DNA of 64,000 nt from assembly GCF_000026985.1 (NCBI RefSeq), contig NC_017390.1, positions 564,845-628,844 of the forward strand, read 5' to 3'. A program made the position numbers and the translations under genes. This document shows positions 11,287 through 20,610 of the stretch, piece after piece. Below the pieces are notes generated by a model. That model ran no database searches. It was not told where the DNA came from and was given only the letters and a program-made list of their open reading frames with translations. This DNA is from Erwinia pyrifoliae DSM 12163. GTDB lineage: Bacteria > Pseudomonadota > Gammaproteobacteria > Enterobacterales > Enterobacteriaceae. The stretch's first letter is position 1; each line of letters opens with the position of its first letter.

Positions 11287-12348
11287 TCACTCTTTATCCG
11301 CAGAGAAGCTACGGCGGGTTTTCGCCTGCACTTCAGACATACTTTCCAGAATATGGTGATAGTTGACGAAGCGTGACGCGTCGATTTCGCCCTTATCTAC
11401 CGCTGCACGGATCGCACAGCCCGGATCGGTATCATGTTTACAGTCGCGGAACTTGCAACCGCCGAGGTAATCACGAAATTCGACAAATCCACGGGTGATT
11501 TGTTCCGGTTCGAGATGCCACAAACCAAATTCTCGCACGCCGGGGGAGTCGATGACGTCGCCGCCGTGCGGGAAATGATACAGGCGGGCGGCGGTGGTGG
11601 TGTGCTGGCCAAGGCCGGAGACATCGGAAACATCGTTGGTCAGGATCTCTTCGCTGCCCAGTTCCAGCCCCAACAGCGCGTTCAGCAGGCTGGACTTACC
11701 CACGCCGGACTGACCGGCGAAGATGCTGACGCGGCCGGTCAGCGCCCCTTCCAGCTCACGCAGCCCCTCTTTTTTGTGGCTGGAAACCATCAGCACGCGA
11801 TAACCGATATGACGGTAGATTTCCATCTGCTCATCAACGAACTCGCGGCCTTCATCGTCGAGCAGGTCGGTTTTGTTCAGTACCAGCAGCGGCTCCACGC
11901 CCAGGGTTTCACTGGCAACCAGATAGCGGTCGATAATATTCAGCGACAGTTCCGGCAGAATAGCCGAGACGATCACGATCTGGTCGATATTGGCGGCAAT
12001 CGGTTTTACGCCGTCGTAGAAGTCGGGACGGGTCAGCACCGAGGTGCGCTCATGCACCGCTTCGACGATACCTTTTACGGTGGCACCGCCCGCCACGCCC
12101 GGCCGCCAGCGCACCCGGTCGCCGGTCACCAGTGAGCGAATGGTGCGGCGGATATTACAGCGGTGCACGGAACCATCCGCATCTTCTACGTCGGCATGCA
12201 TGCCAAACCGACTGATCGCCACGCCGTCGCGCGCTTCGCCGAACAGATTGTCGTCTGGTTCGGGTTTGTCAGCGCGCTGCTTCAGGCGACGATCGTGGTT
12301 GGCGCTGACGCGACGTTGCTGACCTTTGGATAGTTTGTTTTTACTCAC
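11287..12348 (-). CDS. rsgA: Small ribosomal subunit biogenesis GTPase RsgA
   Basis: The 353-residue protein has the circularly permuted GTPase order: NKTD (G4) comes before the P-loop GQSGVGKSS (G1) and DSPG (G3). An OB-fold precedes the GTPase domain and a C-terminal zinc site follows (Cys-His-Cys in [10 protein letters not shown] with DPGC). RsgA checks the decoding centre of late 30S particles. It is divergent from orn, with 91 bases between the starts. Confidence 0.97.
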   Translation of the reverse strand: MSKNKLSKGQQRRVSANHDRRLKQRADKPEPDDNLFGEARDGVAISRFGMHADVEDADGSVHRCNIRRTIRSLVTGDRVRWRPGVAGGATVKGIVEAVHERTSVLTRPDFYDGVKPIAANIDQIVIVSAILPELSLNIIDRYLVASETLGVEPLLVLNKTDLLDDEGREFVDEQMEIYRHIGYRVLMVSSHKKEGLRELEGALTGRVSIFAGQSGVGKSSLLNALLGLELGSEEILTNDVSDVSGLGQHTTTAARLYHFPHGGDVIDSPGVREFGLWHLEPEQITRGFVEFRDYLGGCKFRDCKHDTDPGCAIRAAVDKGEIDASRFVNYHHILESMSEVQAKTRRSFSADKE

Positions 12349-12439
12349 TGTTCCTCACACCGTTTCGGCATATTTCGCCCTGGCAGGGCAAAACGTCTAT
12401 CATACACCTTAATTCACTACGATGCCGCCGAGACGCACT

Positions 12440-13003
12440 ATGACCGCAAATGCTAACAACCTGATTTGGATTGATCTTGAGATGACCGGGCTGAACCCGG
12501 AACAGGACCGCATTATTGAGATTGCCACGCTGGTGACCGATGCCGATCTGAATATCCTTGCTGAAGGACCGGTATTTGCCGTGCATCAGTCCGATGCGCA
12601 GCTGGGGCTGATGGATGAGTGGAACGTGCGCACCCATACCAACAGCGGGCTGGTGGAGCGGGTAAAAGCCAGCCAGGTCGATGACCGTGCCGCCGAGCTG
12701 GCGACCATTGCGTTTCTGCAACAGTGGGTGCCTGCTAACAGTTCACCGATTTGTGGTAACAGTATTGGTCAGGATCGCCGCTTTCTGTTCAAATATATGC
12801 CGGAGCTGGAAGCTTACTTCCACTACCGTTACCTGGATGTCAGCACGTTAAAAGAACTGGCGCGCCGCTGGAAGCCGGAAATCCTGGCGGGCTTTAAGAA
12901 GCAGGGCGCCCACCAGGCGCTGGATGACATTCGTGAATCGGTGGCGGAGCTGGCTTATTACCGTGAACACTTTATTCAGCTGGCAGCGCCTCAGGCCGAC
13001 TAA
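12440..13003 (+). CDS. orn: Oligoribonuclease
   Basis: The 187-residue DEDDh exonuclease has WIDLEMTGL with the first acidic pair, and [14 protein letters not shown] near the C-terminus with the last His and Asp. It degrades RNA of 2-5 nucleotides, including pGpG from c-di-GMP turnover, and is essential in E. coli. The ATG giving [15 protein letters not shown] was preferred over an in-frame ATG six codons earlier, by comparison with the family. A tRNA-Gly gene follows. Confidence 0.96.
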   Translation: MTANANNLIWIDLEMTGLNPEQDRIIEIATLVTDADLNILAEGPVFAVHQSDAQLGLMDEWNVRTHTNSGLVERVKASQVDDRAAELATIAFLQQWVPANSSPICGNSIGQDRRFLFKYMPELEAYFHYRYLDVSTLKELARRWKPEILAGFKKQGAHQALDDIRESVAELAYYREHFIQLAAPQAD

Positions 13004-13111
13004 CGGCGTGGAATTGCCGGGATAATATCGCCTGTTTTGCTGATTAAATCATCATTACGCTGATTTAATCAGCGGTCAGCGTGTAAAATTAAAATTTTGT
13101 GGCTTACAGGG

Positions 13112-13139
13112 TTGCGGTAGAAAGAAATCCTCGTATAAT
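13112..13139 (+). promoter_or_regulatory. Promoter of the first tRNA-Gly gene
   Basis: TTGCGG (13112-13117) and a perfect TATAAT (13134-13139) are 16 bp apart. A GC-rich stretch (GCGCTACCC) follows the -10, like the discriminator of stringently controlled stable-RNA promoters. Confidence 0.75.
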
Positions 13140-13180
13140 GCGCTACCCGTAACGGTGATGAATTTTATCGTTACGCCTAA

Positions 13181-13256
<76 letters not shown>

Positions 13257-13291
13257 AATTTTAGTGGCAGAACGGTTTCAGGTTTTGTCAT

Positions 13292-13329
13292 GCAACGAAA
13301 AAAGGACCTTCGGGTCCTTTTTTCGTTGC
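13292..13329. terminator. Strong bidirectional-type terminator after tRNA copy 1
   Basis: A 17-bp perfect inverted repeat centres on a TTCG tetraloop (GGACC-TTCG-GGTCC), with A6 before and T6 after the GC core. It ends the first tRNA unit before the accessory DNA begins. Confidence 0.9.
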
Positions 13330-13661
13330 GGGTAATTTTCGCCAGGCGACCGTTTTGGGCTTGTCAGGTTTCATCCGGGCCGGGGATATTGCTGTTGCCA
13401 TCCACGGCCCACCCGCAGCATGTAGCCCGTCTTCGACCATTCGCTTTAATGACTTGCTCCACTACCTGCAGGCAAAAGAACTGAGGCTCCGTGAAACCGC
13501 AGAGGCGACCGGATACCGCCCCTCTCAGGGATATTGAGTTCAGGCCATGTCATATAGATATCTGTGACAAGAGTAACGGCTGGCACTATACTTCCCACGG
13601 GCAGAACCAAGTTTGATAGCAATAGATTATTTATGGAAAGTGATATAAAAGGAACCATCTT
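13330..13661. other. Unassigned accessory DNA, no gene recognised
   Basis: About 330 bases between the first tRNA terminator and the DUF3289 relic. Only short open frames are present and none has recognisable motifs. Composition is mixed: GC-rich in the first half, AT-rich towards 13600. It could be the eroded edge of an older insertion. Confidence 0.4.
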
Positions 13662-14170
13662 ATGCCGGCCTTGAGATTCCCATTTACAGCATTCACAACT
13701 AAACACAGATGTTAAGATTACTCCGCACCTGATATGAAATATGGCGATCTTTCAGATTCACAGTTTAAAAACCATTATGGCTTAGTTGATATTTCAGATT
13801 CAGTCGATCCATTGACAATGACTCATCGTACACCCTTTGAGTCACCGCGCTCTATGTTCACCCATGTTTATGGTGAAAGGAAGAAAAATTTCACCCGGTA
13901 AATGTTCTCATTTTGTATTCGATGAAATGAGAAACAATTCTTTCATATACTCAATGGCCGGCCCCTACAGCCACCTGATTAGAGAAATGATTAATAACTT
14001 GCAGAACAACCACGCTCATCCTTATAAAAGCTTGCAACTAGATAATGAAATTTAAACAACACCGCTTCTTCAGAATGTGGTTTGTACTTCAGCACTATAA
14101 GGCGTTTGGTTTTAAGCCGTTTATGACAAATATGGAAGCCACTGTTACCATCGGGGATCAATTTTCGTGA
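13662..14170 (+). pseudogene. Decayed DUF3289-family gene
   Basis: Three consecutive pieces in two frames read like one DUF3289 protein. Piece one starts at ATG 13662 after AAAAGGA (MPALRFPFTAFTTKHR) and hits an in-frame TAA at 13713. The same frame then continues DYSAPDMKYGDLSDSQF through TPFESPRSMFTHVYGERKK to about 13895. Piece two, after a frameshift, reads FVFDEMRNNSFIYSMAGPY to 14055. Piece three, in the last frame (14045-14170), reads HRFFRMWFVLQHYKAFGFKP and ends ATVTIGDQFS. The DUF3289 motifs are from memory of the family. Roughly 100 or more residues appear to be missing before the last piece. The stop overlaps the start of the next gene. Function of the family is unknown. Confidence 0.7.
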
Positions 14171-14616
14171 AAAAAATAAAAGTTATTGTGATAATAGCGC
14201 TTTTGCTTGTCTCAGGATGCGTTATTTTTTTCAACAGCAGGTCTGTTAATATCATCGATGCACATTATGACCAATACAGTGCCAGTATCATAGTCGACCA
14301 TCTTCCTTTAACAGATGATAATAAAATAAACTGGTGGAAAAAAAACCAGAAAAGCATCAGGGATAAATATCATATACCGGTCAAATCCGCTGCGGGTATG
14401 TTGAAGGTTTATATATGGGCATTTGGTGAAGGCTATATGGAGCGTGCAAAGTATGATCGCCTCTGCTTCGATGATATGAAAGAAAAGAATAACTGCATCG
14501 AGAAAAACCAGCTGATGAATATTGACACCGATCGCGAGGGTAACCTTATTTACGGTTTTGAAAAAAACAGCTATCTGCAGAAAAAAGAGGGCGAGTTAAT
14601 TAAATTACCTGACTAA
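14167..14616 (+). CDS. DUF943-family lipoprotein
   Basis: The 149-residue protein starts at GTG, overlapping the stop of the DUF3289 relic (GTGA). A signal peptide ends in the lipobox LVSGC. The mature part has DUF943-type features: NKINWWKKN, then AFGEGYMERAKYDRLCFDDM and NCIEKNQ. This enterobacterial family has no known function and, as I recall, often sits next to DUF3289 genes. The overlap suggests the two were once translationally coupled. The gene is AT-rich compared with its neighbours, suggesting transfer. It looks intact. A role as an immunity or envelope partner of the lost DUF3289 product is only a guess. Confidence 0.75.
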   Translation: MKKIKVIVIIALLLVSGCVIFFNSRSVNIIDAHYDQYSASIIVDHLPLTDDNKINWWKKNQKSIRDKYHIPVKSAAGMLKVYIWAFGEGYMERAKYDRLCFDDMKEKNNCIEKNQLMNIDTDREGNLIYGFEKNSYLQKKEGELIKLPD

Positions 14617-14727
14617 TTCTATAAAGGTTTCAGGCGGATCCTGATTGGTCAGGCTCGCCGGACTTAGTGTTACAACGGCTAAAATTTAAGCTTACCGGCA
14701 ATTTTCTATTTGCTAAACGCCGCTTTG

Positions 14728-15270
14728 TTAACGGGTTTTTCTGCGGCCGCGTTTTGTACCGCTGAGCGCCGCCAGCAGTCCTTGCTTCAGACTCTCAATG
14801 GCAGCCTGCGACTTGCGCAGCTGTTCACTGGGATCGCGCGGGGGAACAAAAGGGCCAGGATTGAAAGCATCGTTGTTTTTACCAAAGGTCTGATGGAACC
14901 AGATCGCCAGCGCACGCGCGATTTTTAGTGCATCCATCGCTTCACGATGTGGGGTCTGAAACTGATGCGTCGCTCGGTTTCCCTCAAGTCGTAAGGTATG
15001 GAACAGCTGACGGATCGCCGGGTCAAACTGCAATTCCCTGTCGAGTCGGTATAACAGCTCTTGCTGAGAGGGATTACCTTCTGTGGCAATATTCAGCCTG
15101 ACCGCAATATTTTGCGCCAGCGCCTCTGCAAACTGGCGCAATTTCATCAGGGTCGTGTTCGGATCGCTGGAAAACACCTGTTCGGCGGTAGTGGTGATTT
15201 TGATAAACAGGGGATCGTGCTCAGCCAGAAAAGCAAAGTTTGCGGAATGACTTGGGCCTTCGGTTATCAC
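14728..15270 (-). CDS. Lone N-terminal domain of an HsdR-type restriction subunit (DUF4145)
   Basis: The 180-residue protein starts at GTG with AAGGAG seven bases upstream. It contains HSANFAFLAEHDPLF, then DPNTTLMKLRQFAEALAQ and LFHTLRLEGNRATHQF. This is the helical DUF4145 region found at the N-terminus of type I restriction HsdR proteins and related DEAD/DEAH helicases, where it precedes the nuclease and helicase parts. Here the protein stops after a coiled tail (SEQLRKSQAAIESLKQGLLAA) and a basic end GTKRGRRKTR. No helicase, HsdM or HsdS gene is near. It is either a remnant or a free-standing domain; the clean start and ribosome-binding site leave expression possible. Confidence 0.6.
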   Translation of the reverse strand: MITEGPSHSANFAFLAEHDPLFIKITTTAEQVFSSDPNTTLMKLRQFAEALAQNIAVRLNIATEGNPSQQELLYRLDRELQFDPAIRQLFHTLRLEGNRATHQFQTPHREAMDALKIARALAIWFHQTFGKNNDAFNPGPFVPPRDPSEQLRKSQAAIESLKQGLLAALSGTKRGRRKTR

Positions 15271-15590
15271 ATGCAGTCTCCTTACAGCAGCTTACTTTCA
15301 CCAATATTCGGCATGAACTCACCGAAGAAAAGTTAGATTTTGCGAGATATCTCGCAAAATGATAGCGCTGCGCACTTTTTTATCAAGAATTACTTATGTC
15401 TTGATCACTCAATCTGTTCAGATTAACCATAAGTGCCGGAAGTAAAAGGTGGGATAGGTACTTAAAGCAAATTATTGATAATTTGTGCATAAAAATGAAT
15501 TTTTGGTTGCTCTGGATAGAATGGCAGCGTTAAGCGTTTGATGAAATTTAGCGCAGTTAACCCCGTAGCAAAAAAATATCGAATCAGGGC

Positions 15591-15620
15591 TTGCCACAAG
15601 GCAATAAATCATCCTATAAT
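15591..15620 (+). promoter_or_regulatory. Promoter of the second tRNA-Gly gene
   Basis: TTGCCA (15591-15596) and a perfect TATAAT (15615-15620) with an 18-bp spacer, followed by the GC-rich discriminator TCGCCGC. The 320 bases between the HsdR-like gene and this promoter are AT-rich and hold no recognisable gene. Confidence 0.75.
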
Positions 15621-15701
15621 TCGCCGCATTCCTGAAGAGGCATGTGATAAAAGATTTAAAAATCAGGTAATTAAACATTATTTGATTCAGCAGTCACCCA
15701 A

Positions 15702-15777
<76 letters not shown>

Positions 15778-15818
15778 AAATTCAGTTTGCAGGCGCGTTA
15801 TATACGTTGCAAACCATC

Positions 15819-15846
15819 AAAAAAAGAGCCATACGGCTCTTTTTTT
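15819..15846. terminator. Terminator after tRNA copy 2
   Basis: AAAAAAAGAGCC-ATAC-GGCTCTTTTTTT: a GC core with flanking A and T runs, able to work on both strands. Confidence 0.9.
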
Positions 15847-16099
15847 GTTTCCGTATTGCCATCACCTAAGACCTCCCTGATTGCCCGGCCGCGTCTGCCC
15901 TTGCACCGTTCGGCCGGTGACGCGTCACCGGGAATACTGGCGTCAATATTGTCGGAAACGGGCGACGCCCATGGTGGTCGAAATAACCGCATGTGAGCAA
16001 CGGTTTAACAGGTCGGGTGCGCAATATCAGCGCGGCTTGAATTTTTTTGCATGCAAGCCTTGCCAGCGCCCAAAAACAGATCCATAATAGCGACCTCTC
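15847..16099. other. Spacer between tRNA copies 2 and 3, no gene seen
   Basis: About 250 bases, GC-rich up to about 15990, then mixed. Short open frames only, none recognisable. Probably residual accessory DNA. Confidence 0.4.
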
Positions 16100-16128
16100 T
16101 TGCGGAAGTAAGAGTTAAAAGTTATAGC
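16100..16128 (+). promoter_or_regulatory. Probable promoter of the third tRNA-Gly gene
   Basis: TTGCGG (16100-16105) and TATAGC (16123-16128), 17 bp apart. The -35 equals that of copy 1; the -10 is weaker and no GC-rich discriminator follows. Confidence 0.5.
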
Positions 16129-16177
16129 AATCAATCAGTTACAGCTTTTTAGTGCAAGATTTTAGCATCACTCCTAA

Positions 16178-16253
<76 letters not shown>

Positions 16254-16285
16254 AATCATATTTCACTCATCCGTTTGCTTGAAAA

Positions 16286-16534
16286 TTATCCACAGATAAT
16301 ATCTGTTTGCGATAACGCATTAACCCGCATTGGAAAACTGTTGTAAACAGAGTTATCCACAACGTCTGTTCGCGCCAGGTGTTCGTTTAACGTTGGGAAA
16401 ATCTTACACTTACTCTCTAACTCACTGTTATTTAAGCTATTGCGAATATTTCAATTTGTTATTTTAATCGCTTGTGTTTTCTGTGACGGTTGAATGACAA
16501 CGCTTTTTTATTTTTATGCACAGCGTGTGGAAAA
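16286..16534. promoter_or_regulatory. datA: datA-like DnaA-binding locus
   Basis: Four sites fit the DnaA box TTWTNCACA exactly: TTATCCACA at 16286 and again at 16353, TTATGCACA at 16514, and TTTTCCACA on the minus strand at 16526-16534. Between the second and third is TTTCAATTTGTTA (16449-16461), one mismatch from the IHF consensus. In E. coli the datA locus lies just after glyVXY and has DnaA boxes on both sides of an IHF site. There it hydrolyses DnaA-ATP to prevent re-initiation of replication. Position and architecture both match. No gene lies in the stretch. Confidence 0.8.
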
Positions 16535-16919
16535 CTTCACAGGCGAATAAAGCCGATCCCGTTTGCAAGGTCGGGCGTCAGAGATAATCCTTTTCTCACC
16601 GCCGTACCGGGCGCTTTAGCTTCCTACCTGTGGGTTAAGCCATCCTCTCCTTCAGTGACGCCATAATTGTCTTTTTTCAGCTCGTTTTACTGCCTGCATC
16701 CCCGAACGGTTCTAATCCCACCAGGCGAATCACGCCGTTACGCAATATTTTCGGGTGATGCTGCCCGGCGCAAAAATGCATCACATTCCCCTGATGCCGA
16801 TTTTCAGCACGCGGGCAGTCTGTCAGTGTATACGTTGGCCCGCCGGAGCGTAACGGATTGCAGTCCCCGCCAGCGTGGTCTGGCTTAACCAGCCAGAGTG
16901 ATTCATGCTTAAAGTTATA

Positions 16920-16946
16920 TTGGTGTAAATCGAGAGGATGCGACAT
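16920..16946 (-). pseudogene. queG: Start of a deleted queG (epoxyqueuosine reductase)
   Basis: The minus strand from ATG 16946 reads MSHPLDLHQ, close to the MSEPLDLNQ start of E. coli QueG as I recall it, and overlaps the nnr start codon divergently as in E. coli. After these nine codons the similarity stops. The open frame runs on to 16677 without the QueG iron-sulfur motifs. The remaining space back to the datA locus, about 380 bases, cannot hold the roughly 380-residue enzyme. So only the first codons survive, kept perhaps because they overlap the nnr leader. The rest of 16540-16920 shows nothing I recognise. Confidence 0.6.
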
Positions 16947-18465
16947 GAATCACCTGAACCTGCAAAACGACCACGCCAGTTTGCCTGATTCTGTCTGGCC
17001 AGCGGAATCATTGACGCATCTGGAGCAAGAGGGAGCCGATTGCCTTGGGATAACCCTGTTTGAGCTGATGCAGCGCGCCGGAGAGGCGGCCTTTAATCTG
17101 CTGCGTACGCAATGGCCGTCAGCGCAACACTGGCTGATCCTTTGTGGGAACGGCAATAACGGCGGTGATGGTTATATTGTGGCCCGGCTGGCGCAGTCCG
17201 CCGGGCTGGCAGTCACGTTGGTCGCCGTTGATGGCAGTAAACCCTTGCCGGAAGAATCGCAGCAGGCGCGTGAGGCATGGCTGGCGGCAGGCGGCGTTAT
17301 CCATGATGCGGCGATCGCCTGGCCTGAATCGACAGAGCTGATAATCGATGCCCTGTTAGGCACCGGGCTGAATCGTGCGCCAGTGGCGGCTTATGCAGCG
17401 CTGATCGCCCAGGCCAACCGCCATCCCGCGCCGATTTTTGCGCTGGATATCCCGTCTGGGTTAGTGGCTGCTAACGGCACAACGCCAGGAATGGTGATAC
17501 ATGCTTCGCATACGCTCACTTTTATTGCCCTAAAACCGGGCCTGCTAACGGGTAAGGCGCGTGATTGCGTGGGGCAGCTGCACCATCACAGTCTTGGTCT
17601 GCAACAGTGGCTGGACGCTCAACCAGCACCGATGGCACGCTATGATGCCAGCAATCTGGCAAACTGGCTGCCACCGCGCCGCCCGACCTCGCATAAAGGC
17701 AATCATGGTCGGCTGCTGGTGATTGGTGGCGATCACGGCACCGCAGGTGCCATTCGTATGACGGCAGAAGCCGCACTGCGCTGCGGTTCAGGAATGGTGC
17801 GAGTACTTACTCACAAAGAAAATATTGGCCCGCTGCTTACCGCGCGACCGGAGCTGATGGTACAGGAACTGAGCCGCTCAACCCTCGATGCCGGGCTGGA
17901 GTGGGCAGATGTGATTGTCATTGGCCCGGGGCTGGGCCAGGGGCAATGGGGTAAGGAAGCGCTGAAGAAGGTAGAAAACTCTCCGAAAACCATGCTTTGG
18001 GACGCTGACGCGCTTAACCTGCTGGCAATCAGCCCCGATAAACGTCAAAATCGAATCATTACGCCACATCCCGGTGAAGCAGCCCGATTATTGAATGTCA
18101 AAACCGCCGAGATTGGAAGCGACCGCTTACTTGCCGTACGCCGACTGGTCAAGCGCTATGGCGGCGTGGTGGTGCTGAAAGGTGCCGGTACGCTGATTGC
18201 CGGCGGGGATAAGTTGGCATTTGCTGACGTCGGTAACGCCGGTATGGCCAGCGGGGGGATGGGAGATGTTTTATCTGGTATCATCGGCAGCCTGGCGGGG
18301 CAAAAGCTTCCACTGTTCGATGCGGCCTGCGCAGGATGCGTAGCGCATGGCGCGGCGGCTGATGCGGTGGCACAACGCCGTGGTACACGCGGCATGTTAG
18401 CCACCGATCTCTTCTCCGAGCTGTATTTGTTTGTCAATCCTGAGATCTCGAATACGAAAGCATGA
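16945..18465 (+). CDS. nnr: Bifunctional NAD(P)HX epimerase/dehydratase
   Basis: The 506-residue protein has two domains. The N-terminal YjeF_N epimerase (about 1-215) contains [14 protein letters not shown]. The C-terminal ADP-dependent dehydratase (about 225-500) contains [39 protein letters not shown] and [16 protein letters not shown]. Together they repair hydrated NADH and NADPH. The ATG at 16945 follows GAGAGG and overlaps the queG remnant. The stop overlaps tsaE by 4 bases, starting a long tightly packed operon. Confidence 0.95.
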   Translation: MNHLNLQNDHASLPDSVWPAESLTHLEQEGADCLGITLFELMQRAGEAAFNLLRTQWPSAQHWLILCGNGNNGGDGYIVARLAQSAGLAVTLVAVDGSKPLPEESQQAREAWLAAGGVIHDAAIAWPESTELIIDALLGTGLNRAPVAAYAALIAQANRHPAPIFALDIPSGLVAANGTTPGMVIHASHTLTFIALKPGLLTGKARDCVGQLHHHSLGLQQWLDAQPAPMARYDASNLANWLPPRRPTSHKGNHGRLLVIGGDHGTAGAIRMTAEAALRCGSGMVRVLTHKENIGPLLTARPELMVQELSRSTLDAGLEWADVIVIGPGLGQGQWGKEALKKVENSPKTMLWDADALNLLAISPDKRQNRIITPHPGEAARLLNVKTAEIGSDRLLAVRRLVKRYGGVVVLKGAGTLIAGGDKLAFADVGNAGMASGGMGDVLSGIIGSLAGQKLPLFDAACAGCVAHGAAADAVAQRRGTRGMLATDLFSELYLFVNPEISNTKA

Positions 18466-18938
18466 AGACCTGTGTAATTGCATTGCCCGATGAAGCCGCA
18501 ACCCTTGAATTGGGTGCCAGCCTGGCCCGCACCTGTGAAGGCGCGGCCACTCTCTATCTTTACGGTTCCCTGGGAGCGGGTAAAACCACCTTTAGCCGGG
18601 GGTTCTTGCAGGCTCTTGGTCACCAGGGCAACGTGAAAAGCCCTACTTATACTCTGGTCGAGCCTTATGTGTTGCCCGATCGCCGCGTGTACCACTTCGA
18701 TCTTTATCGCCTGTCTGACCCGGAAGAACTGGAGTTTATGGGCATTCGTGATTACTTCGGCTCTGACAGTGTGTGCCTGGTAGAGTGGCCGCAGCAGGGC
18801 GCAGGCGTGCTGCCTGAACCGGATCTGGAACTGCATCTCAGTTACCAGGGCCATGCGCGTGAAGCTTTGCTGCGAGCCTGCTCACTGGCCGGTGAAGTGA
18901 TGGTACAGCGCATTGCCGCTGAACGGGGTGAAGCATGA
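18462..18938 (+). CDS. tsaE: tRNA threonylcarbamoyladenosine ATPase TsaE
   Basis: The 158-residue P-loop protein has Walker [10 protein letters not shown] and the conserved [10 protein letters not shown] and YHFDLYRL segments. It works with TsaB and TsaD in making t6A37 on ANN-decoding tRNAs and is essential in E. coli. It overlaps nnr upstream (ATGA) and amiB downstream, so translation of the three is likely coupled. Confidence 0.96.
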   Translation: MKTCVIALPDEAATLELGASLARTCEGAATLYLYGSLGAGKTTFSRGFLQALGHQGNVKSPTYTLVEPYVLPDRRVYHFDLYRLSDPEELEFMGIRDYFGSDSVCLVEWPQQGAGVLPEPDLELHLSYQGHAREALLRACSLAGEVMVQRIAAERGEA

Positions 18939-20596
18939 TGCGACGCCTGATGTGCTGGTGGATGCTGGCGCTGTTTTGCTGCTCGTTCGCCTCCGTAGCC
19001 GCCAATCTGTCAGATATCAACGTGTCTAATGGCAGCAACGAAGCGCAAATCACCCTGAGCTTTGCCGGTCAGCCGGTTTATGCCTTTTTCCCGTTGCATA
19101 ATCCTGAACGCGTGGTGTTGGACGTTCGGCAAAGCGCCATTGTGCGCGGGCTGCCGCTGGATTTCAGCGGTGATAATATCGTTAAACGCATTCGAGCCAG
19201 CACGGCAAAAGACAGTCACAGCATTCGCCTGGTATTTGATCTCACCCGGCCCGGCAAAACTCGTGCGGTTACCCGGCGTGAAGGTAGCCATTACAACGTG
19301 GTGTTTACCATCACCGGCAGCCGAACCGCACCCGTGGCAAGCCGCAGTATAAATGCCAGCGGCAACGTTAATACGCGTACCAGCAGCCCGCCAAAAAGTC
19401 CGTTTGATGAAAATCGCGTGACGCGGGTCAGCAGCGGCAATGAGGTCGCCCGCCCGCGCAGGGCGCGCAGCAGCAACGATACGGTGATTGTCGCCATTGA
19501 TGCCGGACACGGCGGACAGGATCCCGGCGCGATTGGCGGCGGCGGTCTGAAAGAAAAAAACGTGACCATTGCCATCGCCCACAAACTGAAAGCGTTGCTG
19601 AATGCCGACCCGATGTTTAAAGGGGTGATGACCCGTGACGGCGACTATTTTATTTCCGTAATGGGGCGTTCGGACGTGGCGCGTAAGCAGAATGCCAATC
19701 TGCTGGTATCCATTCACGCAGACGCTGCGCCTGCTCGCAGCGCTTCCGGTGCCTCGGTCTGGGTGCTGTCTAACCGGCGTGCCAATAGCGAAATGGCGGG
19801 ATGGCTGGAGCAACATGAGAAGCAGTCCGAGCTGCTGGGCGGTGCCGGAGACCTGCTGGCCAACAGCCAGACGGATCCGTATCTGAGCCAGGCAGTGCTG
19901 GATCTGCAATTCGGTCACTCGCAGCGCGTGGGTTATGATGTGGCAATAAAAGTGATCGCGCAGCTGCAACGTGTAGGCGCCCTGCACAAGCGTAAACCGG
20001 AACATGCCAGCCTGGGCGTTCTGCGCTCGCCGGATATCCCCTCACTGCTGGTAGAAACCGGCTTTATCAGCAACCCTTCGGAGGAGCGGCTGCTTGGCAG
20101 CAGCGCTTACCAGCAGAAGATTGCCGAGTCGATATATAAAGGTTTGCGCAACTACTTCCTGGCGCACCCGCTGCAATCTGTCCCAAAGGAGGAAAACCGA
20201 CCGTTGCAGTTCGCAGCGGCGGTTGAACCAGTGATTAACCCGGCTCTTGCAGGTACGCTGTCTGCTGCTGCCAGCCAGCGCCATATGGTGAAACGCGGGG
20301 AGACATTGTCCGGCATTGCCGCCCATTACGGCGTCAGCATGGCGACTCTGCGGGCGATGAATACCCTTAAAAATGATGTGGTATGGGTGGGGCAGCGGCT
20401 GAAAGTACCGGCAGCAAGCAAGGCCGTGAGCGTGGCAAAGCGTGAAAAGTCAGTAAAGCACAAAGTGGTGCGTGGTGACTCGCTCACGGCCATTGCCGCC
20501 CATTACGGCGTCAGTCCACAGGCTGTCCAGCAGGCGAATAAGCTGAAGTCGCAGAATGTGATGCTGGGGCAGACGCTGACCATACCCACTTCATAA
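18935..20596 (+). CDS. amiB: N-acetylmuramoyl-L-alanine amidase AmiB
   Basis: This is a 553-residue periplasmic septum-splitting amidase. A signal peptide ends at about residue 23 (SVAA). The AMIN septal-targeting domain follows to about 130, then a linker and the Amidase_3 zinc domain (about 185-410). The zinc-domain motifs [19 protein letters not shown] and VETGFISN are visible. Two LysM repeats ([17 protein letters not shown] and [17 protein letters not shown]) end the protein. E. coli AmiB is about 445 residues with one LysM, so the C-terminus is longer here. Activated by EnvC in E. coli. Overlaps tsaE by 4 bases. Confidence 0.95.
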   Translation: MMRRLMCWWMLALFCCSFASVAANLSDINVSNGSNEAQITLSFAGQPVYAFFPLHNPERVVLDVRQSAIVRGLPLDFSGDNIVKRIRASTAKDSHSIRLVFDLTRPGKTRAVTRREGSHYNVVFTITGSRTAPVASRSINASGNVNTRTSSPPKSPFDENRVTRVSSGNEVARPRRARSSNDTVIVAIDAGHGGQDPGAIGGGGLKEKNVTIAIAHKLKALLNADPMFKGVMTRDGDYFISVMGRSDVARKQNANLLVSIHADAAPARSASGASVWVLSNRRANSEMAGWLEQHEKQSELLGGAGDLLANSQTDPYLSQAVLDLQFGHSQRVGYDVAIKVIAQLQRVGALHKRKPEHASLGVLRSPDIPSLLVETGFISNPSEERLLGSSAYQQKIAESIYKGLRNYFLAHPLQSVPKEENRPLQFAAAVEPVINPALAGTLSAAASQRHMVKRGETLSGIAAHYGVSMATLRAMNTLKNDVVWVGQRLKVPAASKAVSVAKREKSVKHKVVRGDSLTAIAAHYGVSPQAVQQANKLKSQNVMLGQTLTIPTS

Positions 20597-20610
20597 CCTA
20601 AGGATATTCA

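Noticed and set aside
14728..15270. A functional type I restriction-modification system
   Set aside because: Only the HsdR N-terminal domain is present; no helicase, HsdM or HsdS sequence lies nearby.
13257..15701. Genomic island integrated by a tyrosine integrase at tRNA-Gly
   Set aside because: The insert between the tRNAs has no integrase gene, and the tRNA copies are complete with their own promoters, not partial att duplicates.
19010..20005. 331-codon open frame opposite amiB
   Set aside because: Antisense shadow of a conserved gene, with His- and Gln-rich nonsense composition and no recognisable motif.
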